DNA of 64,000 bases from positions 42,438,651-42,502,650 of the forward strand of contig CM018043.1 of the NCBI GenBank assembly GCA_008638375.1, given 5' to 3'. This document shows, one piece after another, positions 35,416-48,855 of this stretch. The stretch is from Nyssa sinensis. Its lineage: Eukaryota; Streptophyta; Magnoliopsida; Cornales; Nyssaceae. Positions within the stretch are counted from its first letter, which is position 1, and every line of letters starts with the position of its first letter. The notes under the pieces are model-generated. The model worked only from the letters and a program-made list of their open reading frames with translations, did no database searches and was not told the origin of the DNA. Position numbers and translations under genes: made by a program.

Positions 35416-36662
35416 TGTTATGAAAAGTGGATTTTTGAGCATAATAATTAGCTATCTTTGAGCTAAAATTAAAGTGAGTCACACACATTAATTTTAGTGG
35501 ATCCATATAGGAAATGTGTTCTCATCCATAAGAAGATTAAGATCATGTATTGGGTTGCTCAAAATCATTAAGGAGTAAATGAGAAATTACTTCCAAATAT
35601 CACCACTTGAAAATGGTAACAAAAGCTTGAAGCTTGTGAAAAGCTTATGTCCCACGTAGAATAGGTATAAGACTTTTAAAAAGTATATATACAATTACCT
35701 TAAAGGAAGGTTTGGGCCCTAAGGGGTACCTAAGTTTTGTAAAAAGGGGAGGACCTAGCACATGCTTGGTTCACCACACACGTGTACGTGAGTGCCGCTG
35801 CCTTGGGTCAGGTTTGGGTTTGGGCCTTGGCCCGCTGTGTATATATCTTTTTGAAAAAAATTATTTAAATAATTTTTCAAAATGCTATCATTTCTATTAC
35901 TATTAGAAACAGTCCAAAACGCTGTCATTTGGTTACTAGGATAATTTAAATCCAACGCTGTCATTTTGCTATTGCGTTTGGTTTTGGTTTAAAAACAAAA
36001 TAACGTCATTTTGCGATTAAACCTTTGGTTTGAATTTTAACTAAATCATCTTTTTTCCTGCGACTATTCATTGAACTGTTGTGACTGTAAACCTTCGTGT
36101 CTGTATAAAATAGACATGAATGCTCTATATAAACATCACCTACGCACCTTACATACATTACATTTTTCGATGCGTTCATACATCTAGTTTGAGAGAGTTC
36201 TGAAATATAAGTTTGGTTCATTGTACACAAAGTCTGCAGTGCTTCTTCTCTATGTGAGACCACTTCATCTTGGGAGGCAGACGTCCATTCAAATGGTAAG
36301 CTCCAATTACGAAGGTGTCATCTGTCTTAAGGACACAGCGTAAAACGCTAGACCTGGTCTGTTCTTTACAGAAAAACAATAAGTTCTTCTAGTTTAGCTT
36401 CAGTTTTTGTTTTTATGAAAAAACTAGTTACAAACAACTAACTTTTTACGATTTGTGTTAAATTCTAATTTTGGAATTTATAATTCTGGTTACAAAATTT
36501 AGAACAAAAATAGTTCTCTATTCTCTATAATTGGTTGTCTGTATTTTATAGAAGCATATTACTGTTTTATTTCTTTTTTACTAAAAACATGTACAGTCCT
36601 TTTTGGCAAACTAGTTATTCTGTTAAAAATAAAGCTGATCTTTTTCATAAGAGTTTCTAACA
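35416..36662 (+). repeat. 3' LTR of Copia 1
   Basis: Starts TGTTATGAAAAGTGG after the purine-rich GTGGGAGAT, ends TTTCTAACA. 1247 bp, lacking the extra modules of the 5' LTR. 34857-35415 is the non-coding 3' end of the interior. Confidence 0.82.
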
Positions 36663-37621
36663 ATTTCGTGTGTCTATACTATAATCCAAAATAGAAGTGA
36701 TCAAAATAAGTTTAACTTCACAAAAGAAGGCCTTTCACTATTCAATTTTGTATTGTCTGATTTATTTTTTTGTAAATTTTATTATTATTATATTTTTTAT
36801 TATGCGAAGAACTCTATTAGTAAAGTCATTTTTAATATCTATTTCTCTCCTATTTCAATAAATATTTTTATATATAAACAATTTTAAGTGTGTGTCTTTA
36901 AATTAACACTTATAATAATATACATCGTTTTAAATCACATTTTTAATTAAAAATGTTTCCTTCTTCTATCTCTAAAAGCATAAAGAAAAAGAACCTTATT
37001 TAAAATTGTCACTTTTAAGTCTTAAATTATTTTCTCTCCAAAAGTTAAGAAACAAATACATATACACACCTCATAAATTGATATATATATATATATATAT
37101 AATGTCTCTTAATGTAATTGTATCTTTTGATGACAATGCGTATTCCCATTTCTCTTTAAATTTTAACCGATAGGGAATTTATGTCTTAATAACTAAATCC
37201 ACCAAGCGGCGGACCTGCTGTTTTTTTTTTCTTTGTTTCTTGTAAAAATATTTGTCATGTCAAGAGGATTATCTTATTAAGTTCTTTTAATTTTCTTATT
37301 AACTAGAATATCGAAATTTATACCAAAATTGTTTTTAATTTTGACAAAAAGTACATAGTAGCTTAATACCAAGTCGGTTTTGGGCCGAGTTAGCTGTGAC
37401 CCAAGATCCGACCGAATTTTAATTCGGGATAGAAAATCCAAATGAGCTCAGCTCCCCAAGTTTACTTTTAGCTTAGCCCGAAAATCCCAAATGAACGGGC
37501 TCCAGTTCAACTCAGCCCAATTAACCATCCCATTCCTATAATGAATAATCCTACTCCCCCAGAGAAGATGCAGGATTCAAATCTTGGAAAAGGAAGGATT
37601 ATAACATGCTAACTCAGCTCT

Positions 37622-37676
<55 letters not shown>

Positions 37677-37935
37677 TGATAGATACAAAGAGAACTCTAT
37701 GCGCCGAACATTGAACTCAGCTGTATTATCCTACTAATGTCATTTTGATGTGACATTGAATGCTGGCAAGGGACTGATTCTGCAAACATTGGTTAGATTT
37801 TCATTCCTTTTTGTTAACATGTCTAGATTCTAGACAACCAACTCCACCCAAAGATGACTGGAAGTAAAAATCAACACAGCTCACAAAACCAAAGAAGGAA
37901 AATCTGAGTGTAAAAATGACCTCACCATTTAGTAC
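36663..37935. other. Intergenic DNA between Copia 1 and the lipase gene
   Basis: AT-rich, no coding frame. It should hold the 3' untranslated region and polyadenylation site of the minus-strand lipase gene just below 37936, but I cannot place them. A TA microsatellite lies at 37637-37672. Confidence 0.6.
37621..37672. repeat. GT/TA compound microsatellite
   Basis: TCTCTCTGTGTG, then GT repeats, then about 34 bases of alternating T and A. Confidence 0.9.
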
Positions 37936-38011
37936 TCACACCATTTGAGATTCATCATGTAGAATTTGGGCATTCCGCATTTCCAATACTTTTTTCATGG
38001 CCTCGTAACAT
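37936..38011 (-). CDS. Lipase exon j, last
   Basis: Acceptor GATTTACAG. Codes [16 protein letters not shown] and LHDESQMV, then TGA. The open frame of exon i reads through its donor, but splicing to this exon gives a better helix-type C-terminus in phase. Confidence 0.88.
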
Positions 38012-39747
38012 CTGTAAATCGTCAATACAGTCAAAAAAAAAAAAAAATGGCATCAGCAGATTATTGGTTTCTCTGAGGATTCCTGTAAGTCTTGTGAGAT
38101 AATAAAAGTAAGAAACAAAGAGTGAGTTCAGATACCTCCAAGGTAGATGGTCAAGGAACATAGATGGTGAGACAATGATATCCTTGAAGGCTTCTCTCTT
38201 TGCTATATAAGCTCTATACCTGTGCTCTGTCTCTTGGGTTCTCCAGCTTCTCCTGAGAGGCATATGGAAGTTTTTTTTCTGCGGTACTACATGAATTATG
38301 AGGCCTGGTAGAAACATTTCTTGGGGATCCCCAGCCGACTCATTATTAGATGATGGCACAGCTTCCAGGAACTGAGATATGGGATCATCAAATGCATTTA
38401 CATTGACGGAAGAGTTATAGAAAGGATTGGTGATACTATTCGGTGAATCACAACAATTAATTTCATCATCAGAACTATCCTCTGAATCCATGGCTTGCCA
38501 GAGGGAGAACTCTTGGTCCTGTTCCCTGCTTCCTGCAGTGAGTGTGGAAATGTTTTAGCAGAAAAACCTCCTGCTTCCTAAAGTTATGTTCAAGGTTATG
38601 TGGGTCCCATATTCAAGAAAATACTTCAGCATTAAATGTATATGTATTGAGGAAAATCATCTCTAGTACCATTTCTACACTGACTCTCGTTGATGCTACT
38701 TTTTATATCTTCAGTTTTCATGGCTCTAGAATCCAAATCTGAAACTGTAAGTATTTCCCCACTCTTATTTCCTTGATACTTGCTCACAAACAGAAATCTG
38801 CGTGCAAGTTTGGAAATTATGCTTGTATCAGTTGTGGAATCTTGTGACAGTGCCAGAATTGCGGCTTTGCGAAGCCTCAAGATTGATGCAACTGAAAGGT
38901 ATGCTGAAAATTCATTGTTGTGTACAATGCTGCAGAAAGTTTGAACCTCTGCTGTATCAAGCGTTTGGACAGTACACAAAAGATGCTACACTTATGAACA
39001 CAAGCACACGTACAGATATAAATACACACATATATACATACAGATTGAACAGATTCACTAAATAAAATTTTTGGGATAAAGAGAGAATGTAGTAAAAATT
39101 ACTGTAATTGAAACAATTTGTTGCATTTAAAATTACCTTGTCACAAATTCCGAGCATGCATATGCCATGACTGAATCCACACAAGGAAGGGGGCCATATG
39201 CATAGACACGTAAGTTTGGGTATCGGCGATATAACTGCTTAAAATAAAAAAAAAAAAGGGAAAAAAAAAGATTATGTTTTGATTATAATTTAGATTTAAT
39301 AAAAATACCCCCAACCCGAGAAACTTATTTTATTTCTATAAGCTGGACATCCCACTAGAAAATTTAACATTATCAAATTCTATCTAGTCTAAGCAAGTCT
39401 AATTTTTCATTAATTTGAACAAAGGGGCCATCAGGTGTACCATCAAATGAGAACAAGTAGCGTGCAATCCTTGGCTTCAAAAAAAGCCACACAGAAGATG
39501 CAATATTAGAGTTCAACTCACGTATAAAATATATATACATATATATATATATATATATTTATAGAGTAATGCTATCCTTACTATAAAATTTTACCAATTT
39601 TTCTTACTTGCTGATGTGACTGTTCGGGTGCTAGTCAATTAAACCTTTTGAACTCTCCTGACATGACTAGCACTTAGAAGCTGAATTCACTAGCACCCGA
39701 ATAGCCACGTCAAGAGGTAAAATGTTATGGTAAGGATAGTATTACTC

Positions 39748-39779
<32 letters not shown>

Positions 39780-42700
39780 TCAATGCTTTAGAGCAGTAAC
39801 ATTGTATGATTGCAATTAACCAAAAAACATTGCTTGATTTAAAGAATACTAGAGAGGGTAGATGATAAAACACAGATTCATCCATCACCATTAATTCTCA
39901 AAGGGTTACTTATTGGTATGTCAATGGACTAGGTGTTTCGGGTGCCCCACCCTAAGGCTTCGTTTGGTTAGGAAGAACCAAATACTAGAAAATGAAAGTA
40001 CTAGAAAGTAAAGTAAAAGAAAAGAAATTTATTTTTTCTTACTTTCGCTTGGTTTTGGAGGAAAAACTAAGAAAGTTACAAGAAAATTAGATGATTCTGT
40101 TTGAAAAAACACATGAAACCGAAAAGACAATTTTTTGTTTGTCAAAAGTACCCATATCTATAATTACGTAGCAATTTCACATGTGTGAAATTACCTTGAT
40201 GCCCCTAAAACTGTTGGGCACACAAAATCTCCTATAATTTAAGTAACTCATTGTGGAAATTCCCAATTTGTGGAGTAATTAGAGGGAGAAATTGTAGGCA
40301 GATTTTTATTCTTTCCTTTTTCCTCTTACCAATTGTATTATAAATATCGATAGTGTGTATATGAAAAATCTATATAGAAATACAGAAGAAATTCCTTCTT
40401 TTTGATTATACGGTATCAGAGCAGGCCAAAGGTCTTGAGTTCAAATCTCACCATTACCCTAAAAAATATGAATTAACACGTGTAGGCTCAAACTGGCCAC
40501 ACGTGAGGGGGCGTGTTAGAGAATATAATAATAAAGTTACACCCTCTCTAATAGCTTAAGCTTTTAGATGAATTGGTGATTTCACATGGTATCAGAGCCA
40601 AAGAAGCTCACCATCGCAGAGAGTCTGCCAAATCAGTCTTCATCGTTAGTACCAGCCTTTCCTTTCCGACATAAAAGAAAGCTCTCGATCCCTCACCGTC
40701 TTTGAGGGAATCGTTGTCCATCATTCCACGCCTGATCGATCATTCATAGTCGATCACGGAATCTGCTCCTTCGGTACCAGTTCCATCTCCAAATTGAGCC
40801 TCTGTTCATCATCGTGTTTGCTTGATCGTCACCAAATCACCATCGCAGAACACCTTCAAGTCGTTCCATCTCCAGATCGAGCCTCTGTTCATCGTCGTGT
40901 ATGCTTGATCTTCACTAAATCATCATCGCAGAACACATTCGTGCCGGATTGAGCCTCTAGGCATCGTTCCCAAACCAAGTGGGATCGATTGAAGTCCTTT
41001 TGAAACTCTTCCCACTTGGCGTATTTGATCTAAACGCTGTCATCGAACTCGACAGATTAGGTCTTCAAACTCTTTGCACCTTCGGAGACGGCAATCGACG
41101 AGTTCTACTTGGGTAGTCGAATCTCGGCCTAGATTTGGATTTGGATTCGTTGAATCTCAGTTGCTTGGGGTTCTGATTTTACCCCAGTAGGTCGCGCACG
41201 CTTCGGTTTCTATTCCAAAAGCTCAATTTCCTTTTTTAAAAAAGGGACGCTTCATTTCAATAACCCAATTTCCTTTTAAAACCCCTCGGACGCTTCATTT
41301 CCTAGTCCAGAAACCCAATTTCCTTTCTTAACCCAATTTTCTTTTTAAAGGAAAAAAAAAAAAAAACATCTGTCCAGCCCAAATAATTACCTAGAACCTT
41401 AGACCCCATCCATGACCGAAGCTCCCAGCAGCAAGCTCGAAGCTCTCTCCACCATGGGTTCCAGTGGCCTTTCTCTCTCGCCTCTTCAACTCACGGTGGA
41501 GAAACTTAATGGAAAATTTTTTCGTGAATGGACTTAGTCTATTCGTCTCATGCTCGACAGCAGTGGCAAACTTGGCTACCTTACTGGCGCGACACCCAAG
41601 CCAGCCTCAACCAAACTAGCTACTTCTCTGCAGAAATGGACGTCTGAGAAGTCCATGGTGACTGCTTGGCTAGTGAATTCCACGCAACCTGCCATCGGAA
41701 AGACCTAACTTTTCTTGCCGACTGCGAAAGATGTTTGGGATGCCGTTCGAGAGACATTCTAATGTTGGTGATTTCTCTCAGATTTTTGACATCAAGACTC
41801 GTCTATGGCAGATGAAGCAAGGAGAGAAGGACGACACCGATTATTTCATGGAGATGACGGCTCTCTGGCAGGAACTCGATCTTAGCTTCGACGATGAATG
41901 GGAGTGCTCTAGTGATAGTGCTCGCTACAAGAAAAACTCGAAACTAAGAGAGTCTTCGAATTTCTTGCTGGGCTCAACCGCGACTTGGATGATGTTCGTG
42001 GCCATATTCTTGGTCAACGACCTCTATCTTCCACACATGAAGTCTTCTCAGAAGTGAGGCGCGAAGAGCAGCGGCGTCGAGTGATGCTGAAGGATTCTTT
42101 TCCTGCTGGGCCTGAAGTATCTACCTTGGTAACAAAAGGCCCCCTGGCTGGGTCTGGGCCGAGACAAAACAGAGGCCGACCTTGGTGTGAACATTTCCAT
42201 AAGCCTGGTCATACTAAGGCTACCTGTTGGGAGCTCCATGGGAAGCCTGCTGACTGGAAACCACAGCAGAATCATCGCACTCGTGGCTATCATGCTACTG
42301 CTGACCCTCAGGCCGAGCCTCCTCCCGAAGTCAACCACACTCCGAATGGTGCCTTTACCTCTGACCAGTTGGATCAGCTCTACAAACTCTTTTCTAGCCT
42401 CCAACCCTCTGGTCAATCTTCCACGCCTACTTCTTCTGGTTCATTAGCACACCGAGGTAATTTTTTACGCGCCTTCATTACTGCCTCTCACTCAAAAACT
42501 CCTTGGATTATTGACTCTGGTGCTTCTAATCACATGACTGGCTCTTACCACCTCTTTTCTTCATACTCACCTTGTGTTGGTAATCTTAAGGTTAAAATTG
42601 CAGATGGTTCCCTCTCCTTTGTAGCTGGCAAAGGGAGTATTCATCTCTCTGACTCTATTATACTCGAGTCTATTTTTCACGTTCCAAAGTTATCATGCAA

Positions 42701-45700
42701 TCTGTTATCCATTAGCCAGTTAACAAAAAATTCCAATTGCTTTGCTAAGTTTCTTTCCACTCATTGTCTTTTTTAGGACCTATCAACGAGGACGACGATT
42801 GGCAGTGCTAAGGAGTGTGCTAGTCTCTACTACTTTAAGGACATTGATGTGAGAAAACAGGGTCCAATTTCCATTTGTGATTCTGCATCTGTCTCTCAGG
42901 ATAGTGAACTTTTGTTATGGCATTTTCGAATGGGTCATTCCAATTTTCAATATTTGAAACATTTATTTCCGAATAAAGGATTCTCTGATTTTCAATGTGA
43001 AATCTGTGAACTTGTAAAACATTACCGTACTTCCTTTCCGCCATCCACATATAAACCATCCAAGCCATTCACTATGATTCACAGTGACTTGTAGGGTCCT
43101 TCTCATATAATTAATCATACTCATACCCAATGGTTTGTTACCTTTATTGATGACCATACTCGAGCTTGTTGGGTTTACTTATTAAAGGATAAAACGGATG
43201 TTCGTTCTGTGTTTATCAATTTTTACTCCATGATCCAAACACAATTCCAGGCACAACTTCAAATTTTGCACACTAATAATGGCACAAAATATTTCAATAC
43301 TACTTTGAGTGATTATTTTCAGCAGCATGGGATCATTCATCAAAGTTCTTGTGCCAACACTCCCCAACAAAACGGGGTTGTCGAAAGAAAAAATAAACAC
43401 ATTCTCGATGTTGCTCGTGCCTTGATGTTCACTATGCATATGCCCAAAATGTTTTGGGGTGATGTTGTTTTGACATCTACCTACCTCATCAATCGAATGC
43501 TTAGCCGTGTTCTCTCTTTTGCTACACCCCTCCAAACATTTCAGCAATTCTTCCCTCACTCTCGCCTCTCCTCTAGTCTATCTCTCAGAGTGTTTGGTTG
43601 TACCGCCTTTGTTCATGTCCATTCCGACCATCGGCATAAATTCAACCCTCGAGCTATTAAGTGTGTTTTCATTGGGTATTCTCCTACTCAGAAAGGTTAC
43701 AAGTGCTATGATCCATCAACCAAATGGGTCTTTGTTAGCCTTGATGTTACATTTTTTGAAAACACTTCTTACTTCCAAAAGCCCTCCCTTCAGGGGGAGC
43801 ATTTGAGTGAAGGTTGGGTATTAAATTTTGAACTCTCCTTTTCTGAGCCTATCCCAAACACTAAACCTGCCACACCATCTTGTTCTAATGTGCCATTTAC
43901 AGAAGGAAACTTGAACTCAGGAGGCGATGCAGGAAAACAACAAGATAAGGAGATACTTGTTTATTCACGGAGGCCACAATCAAGGTACAAGGAACATCTC
44001 ACACCTGAAGCACCAACAGAGTTGGCTCCAGTGATAGCTCCAAGTAACCAAGAGTCTCCTTCCAAGTCTAATGATGAAACTGAGTCTCCTGATACTAATT
44101 TACCCATTGCTCTCAGAAAATCAACTCAATCATGTACTCTCCATCCTATCTCGAAATTCATATCTTATAATGCTCTGTCTACAGAGTTTCGTGCTTTTAC
44201 CTCTAACCTTGATAGTATAGGAATTCCGAAAAATATTCAAGAGGCCTTGGAGGTCCCTAAATGGAAGGATGCAGTACTAGAAGAGATGTAGGCGTTGGAG
44301 AAAAATGAGACTTGGGTTGTGATGGATTTACCGAGAGGGAAGAAACTGGTAGGCTGCAAATGGGTTTCTACCTTGAAGTACAAGGCTGATGGGACAATCG
44401 AGCGTTACAAAGCCCGTCTTGTTGCGAAAGGGTTTACATAAACCTATGGTATTGACTACACAAAGACATTTGCACCTGTGGCAAAGTTGAAAACAGTTCG
44501 AGTCCTCTTGTCATTGGCAGTCAACTTGGATTGGCCTCTTCAACAACTTGACATTAAGAATGCCTTTCTAAATGGTGAGTTAGAAGAAGAAGTCTTCATA
44601 ACAATACCACCGGGATTTTGTAAGAAAGGAGAAGAAAATCAGGGTATGCAAACTCAAGAAGTCTCTGTACAGTCTCAAGCAATCACCTAAAGCACAGTTC
44701 GATAGGTTTGCAAAGGTGATAAAGGGCCAAGGATATCAGCAAGGGCAATCAAATCACACTATGTTCTTCCAGCAATCTGAAGATGGAACGAAAACAATTC
44801 TAATTGTTTATGTTGATGATATGTGGGGATAATTTAGTGGAGATAGAGAGATTAAAGAAAATCCTAGCCACTGAATTTGAAGTAAAAGACCTAGAACAAA
44901 TGCGATACCTTTTGGGAATGGAAGTTGCCAAATCAAAAAAGGGTATTAGTGTCTCTTAACAAAAATATGTTCTTAACCTTCTAACCGACACTGGCATGCT
45001 TGCCAAGGATATCAGCAAGGGCAATCAAATCACACTATGTTCTTCCAGCAATCTGAAGATGGAACGAAAACAATTCTAATTGTTTATGTTGATGATATAA
45101 TCCTAACTGGGGATAATTTAGTGGAGATAGAGAGATTAAACAAAATCCTAGCCACTGAATTTGAAGTAAAAGACCTGGGACAAATGCGATACTTCTTGGG
45201 AATGGAAGTTGCCAAATCAAAAAAGGGTATTAGTGTCTCTTAACAAAAATATGTTCTTGACCTTCTAACCGACACTGGCATGCTTGGATGTAAACCAAGT
45301 GACAGACCTATCGAAGCAGGAAGGAATCCAAAGGATGAGGGAAATCCAATAGAAAAGGACAAATATCAGAGACTAGTTGGCAAGCTAATTTATCTATCGC
45401 GCACTAGACCTGACATTGCATTTACGGTTAGTGTGGTGAGCCAACACATGTATTCACCAAAAGAAACTCACCTAGAAGCTGTGTACAAGATTCTCAGATA
45501 TCTCAAAGGCTCCTCGGGTAGAGGACTATTCTTTAAGAAATCAGAACGAAAGGAAGTCGAAGTCTTCACAGATGCTGACTGGGCGGGTTCAATGGAAGAT
45601 AGAAAGTCGACTACCGGGTATTGCACCTATGTATGGGGAAACTTGCTTACGTGGAGAAGCAAGAAACAAAGTGTAGTGGCCAGAAGCAGTGCTGAAGCCA

Positions 45701-48700
45701 AATTTAAAGCTGCCGCACAAGGGATATGTGAAGGATTGTGACTAAAGAAACTCTTGGAAGAACTACAAGTCACAGTAAAACTCCTAATCAAACTTTACTG
45801 TGACAACAAAGCAGCCATCAACATTTCTCTCAACCTGATTCAGCATGACCGAACCAAGCATGTAGAAGTGGACAGACATTTTATCAAGGAAAAAGTTGAG
45901 AACGGAATTATCTGCATGACCTATGTTCCTACAAAAGAACAAACTGCGGATATCTTCACCAAAGGACTATTTCGGCCTAGTTTTGACGAGATCATCTACA
46001 AGTTGGATATGATTAACATTTATGATCCAACTTGAGGGGGAGTGTGGAAATTCCCAATTTGTGGAGTAATTAGAGGGAGAAATTGTAGGAGGATTTTATT
46101 CTAGAGAAATTGTAAGCAGATTTTTATTCTTTCCTTTTTCCGCTTACCAATTGTATTATAAATATCGATAGTGTGTATATGAAAAATATATAGAAATACA
46201 GAAGAAATTTTTTCTTTCTGATTACACTCATATTTGGAAAAAGATAAAAAAAAAAATCGTTCAAGTTTCAGGGTCAGTGCTATCTATCCACCAATAAAAT
46301 TTAGTGACACAATTAGGTTTTGTTCTAGGTTTGAATGTAGGAATCCTTTTTTGTAAAACTGAATCTGACACTGTAAAGGGATACCATTTACATTTTCATT
46401 TAGAAGGTAATGTAATGCAAGTTTCCATTGACGCACATGTTCAAATTTGCAGGCACAAGACAAGAATGAATGGATGTAAAAGGTTTAGGAAAGGCAATTT
46501 ACATAACAGACAGGTCTGTAATCATGTGTCATCTAATTAGGAATCCAAATATTCAGCATTGAACTTGGAAATAATATGTCAAAGAAGCAAAGGAAAGAAC
46601 CATGTCATAAAAAATTTCAACTTGAAGTGAAAAAAGGCCATACCCTCAATCCTAGCAATGTGCCAATAGCTCCTCCTAGGGAATGCCCCACAATGCGAAC
46701 ACCATACCCTTCACACTCACATCCAGCTCCCATCAATGAGGAAAGGAATCCACTAGACTCAGATGAACTATCTAAATCTCCATTAACATCGCAAACCATC
46801 ATTAGGGGAAAAATAACTTTAGGCGGAATGAAATATGAAGTAACAGTCTTGAAACTTAGAAATTTTTAATAAGAAGCAAAATTATGCAGATATTAAAACT
46901 CGATTGGACAGGGGCTACTTGTCCACTAACTTCATATGATTGAGGACAATGACAATCTGTAATAAGAAAATAAAATAAAAAAAAACCATGAGTGAGCATT
47001 TTTGAATTGTGACATTAATCAACCTAAGTCGGTGTATACCAGCAGAACAGCGATTTGCAAGCTAGACAACACAAACTGAAACAACGAATGCTCTAGTCGC
47101 AGAGTGATTAAGTTAGATAGCCTTAATATAAATGTTGTTCATCCTTATGTTTTCTTTATAAGATGTTGTACGAAAATAAAACAAACTGAAGCTAATATAT
47201 TGGAAGCACCGTAGGAGCCCAAAACACAGTTACTATTCCATATAGTGGCTGCTATGTTATTTTCTTCTCTTCGTCACATTACTTATAAATTAATCAATAT
47301 AGGATCTAGTGAGGAGGTACATAGTTTCCCAAAACTCTCAAAGTTACCAATCTCAATTGGAACACTTAGTTACATTGTGGAAAGTGCAAAGAACAAAGGA
47401 TCTGTCTGACACAATTTATTATTTGTGATCGCCATACAAGCCCTTTAGCACTGGCAAAATAAAGTGGAAGCAGGCCCACATTCAATTTTTCCCGGACCCT
47501 TTTTGCACAGTTATCCAGTATGCCCAAAAAAATCAACCTAACTGACTCTAGGTAGACCTAAGATGATGATGCTCAAATTTGTCTGACAAATTATTTATTA
47601 TCCGAGTTTAATGAAGGTGAAAGCTCATAATTATCTGACACTACATTTGATCCATTGGATGTCTTTCGTTAGCTTCATTGTCCTTTGTGATTCCATAATA
47701 TCTGTTTTCCGGGAAGTGTTTGCATGGTTCTTTCATAATAATAAAAACTCATATAATATAAAGAAGAAACATTTTGAGCATAATAGAACTCAAGTTTTTT
47801 CAGTATATGACGCAAATAGAAAGAATAAATAAAGTAGGTTCTAGAGATTTGAAGGCTACTAAAGTGAGAACACAAAGGAACACTTGTTCTAAAATGCAAC
47901 TGCAGTTAACACCCAAAATTATGTTAGAAATATTGAGACATTGGGCATTCTTGTGATTTTCTGCCCTATTTTTAATTCCTGGATCTCTTCTCTTCTTCTC
48001 TCTTCCCTTCTTTCTTCTATCAAACCCTAAAATCTACAAACAACCTATTTCAACTAATTAAGACATGAATCATTTACTCCCCTACATCTAAGGAAATAAC
48101 CAGAAATATAGTACTTTCCAGACCGGAAGTGCAAAGAAAAAAAGTGTCCAAGTGCCAGCCTCTCATATAAAATGCAGCAATAGAGAGATCAGAGGGTGGC
48201 CATGAGGTCAACTCCTCAAACCAAAAGCTTCTGATGCTTGAAAACCTTAGCTAGGGTGAAGCTACAACTCAAATCTGAAATTCTTCTCCAAAGAATTTAT
48301 TCTCAAGACAGACAGCCCCCTATATAATCCAAAAGCTTCTTGGAGAAGGCAACACAAAACACTGCACATTAAATCCCAAAAGGAAAGGTAATTCCTCCTT
48401 TTTTTTGAAAGGCGAAAAGGTAATTCCCTACCAAGTCAAAAGGAAATATTTTATACAAACAAGCAACTTAGACTCAGCTGGACTAAACCAGGACCCAGAA
48501 CCCAAAATGACAAAATGACAAAAATATCCCACTCAAATTATCAAGTGAATAACCTCGTAACTAATTTATTTATTTAACTAATTTACTATGAGTATGTTTA
48601 CTATATATACTCATATTTTGCATCAGAACACAACAATCATGCTGAATATTCTAGTTTTGAACTCTGTAATATAACTAAAGTAAATGAGATTAGTGCATAC

Positions 48701-48792
48701 AGCATTATGTGGAAATTCCTGCCAAGAACTATCTAAGAAGGGGCAGGTTCTCCTCATTTGAGCTGTATGCTTCTAGTGGTGTGTATCGGGGT

Positions 48793-48855
<63 letters not shown>

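Larger units (their letters stand above)
16725..36662 (+). mobile_element. Ty1/Copia element 1, split by Gypsy D
   Basis: LTRs at 16725-18481 and 35416-36662 start TGTTA(G/T)GAAAAGTG and end TA(T/A)CA. Flanking pentamers ATTTT (16720-16724) and ATTTC (36663-36667) are a likely target duplication with one change. The interior codes in order Gag, zinc knuckle, protease, integrase, reverse transcriptase and RNase H, the Copia order, with many stops. Gypsy D sits in gag. Removing D leaves about 8.5 kb. No clear tRNA-Met primer site is visible after 18481. Lineage is perhaps Tork/TNT1-like, from the integrase. Confidence 0.85.
40252..46226 (+). mobile_element. Ty1/Copia element 2, short LTRs, inside lipase intron
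   Basis: LTRs at 40252-40410 and 46043-46226 start TGTGGAAATTCCC and end GATTA(T/C)A, with perfect target duplication CTCAT at 40247-40251 and 46227-46231. The interior codes Gag, protease, integrase, reverse transcriptase and RNase H in Copia order with stops and shifts. It lies opposite to the lipase gene, in the 7.4-kb intron between exons f and g. Its leader carries a TRIM-like unit. Confidence 0.92.

Noticed and set aside
46304..46869. Two plus-strand open frames of 78 and 97 codons
   Set aside because: The second is the complement of lipase exon f; the first has no start context, motif or partner.
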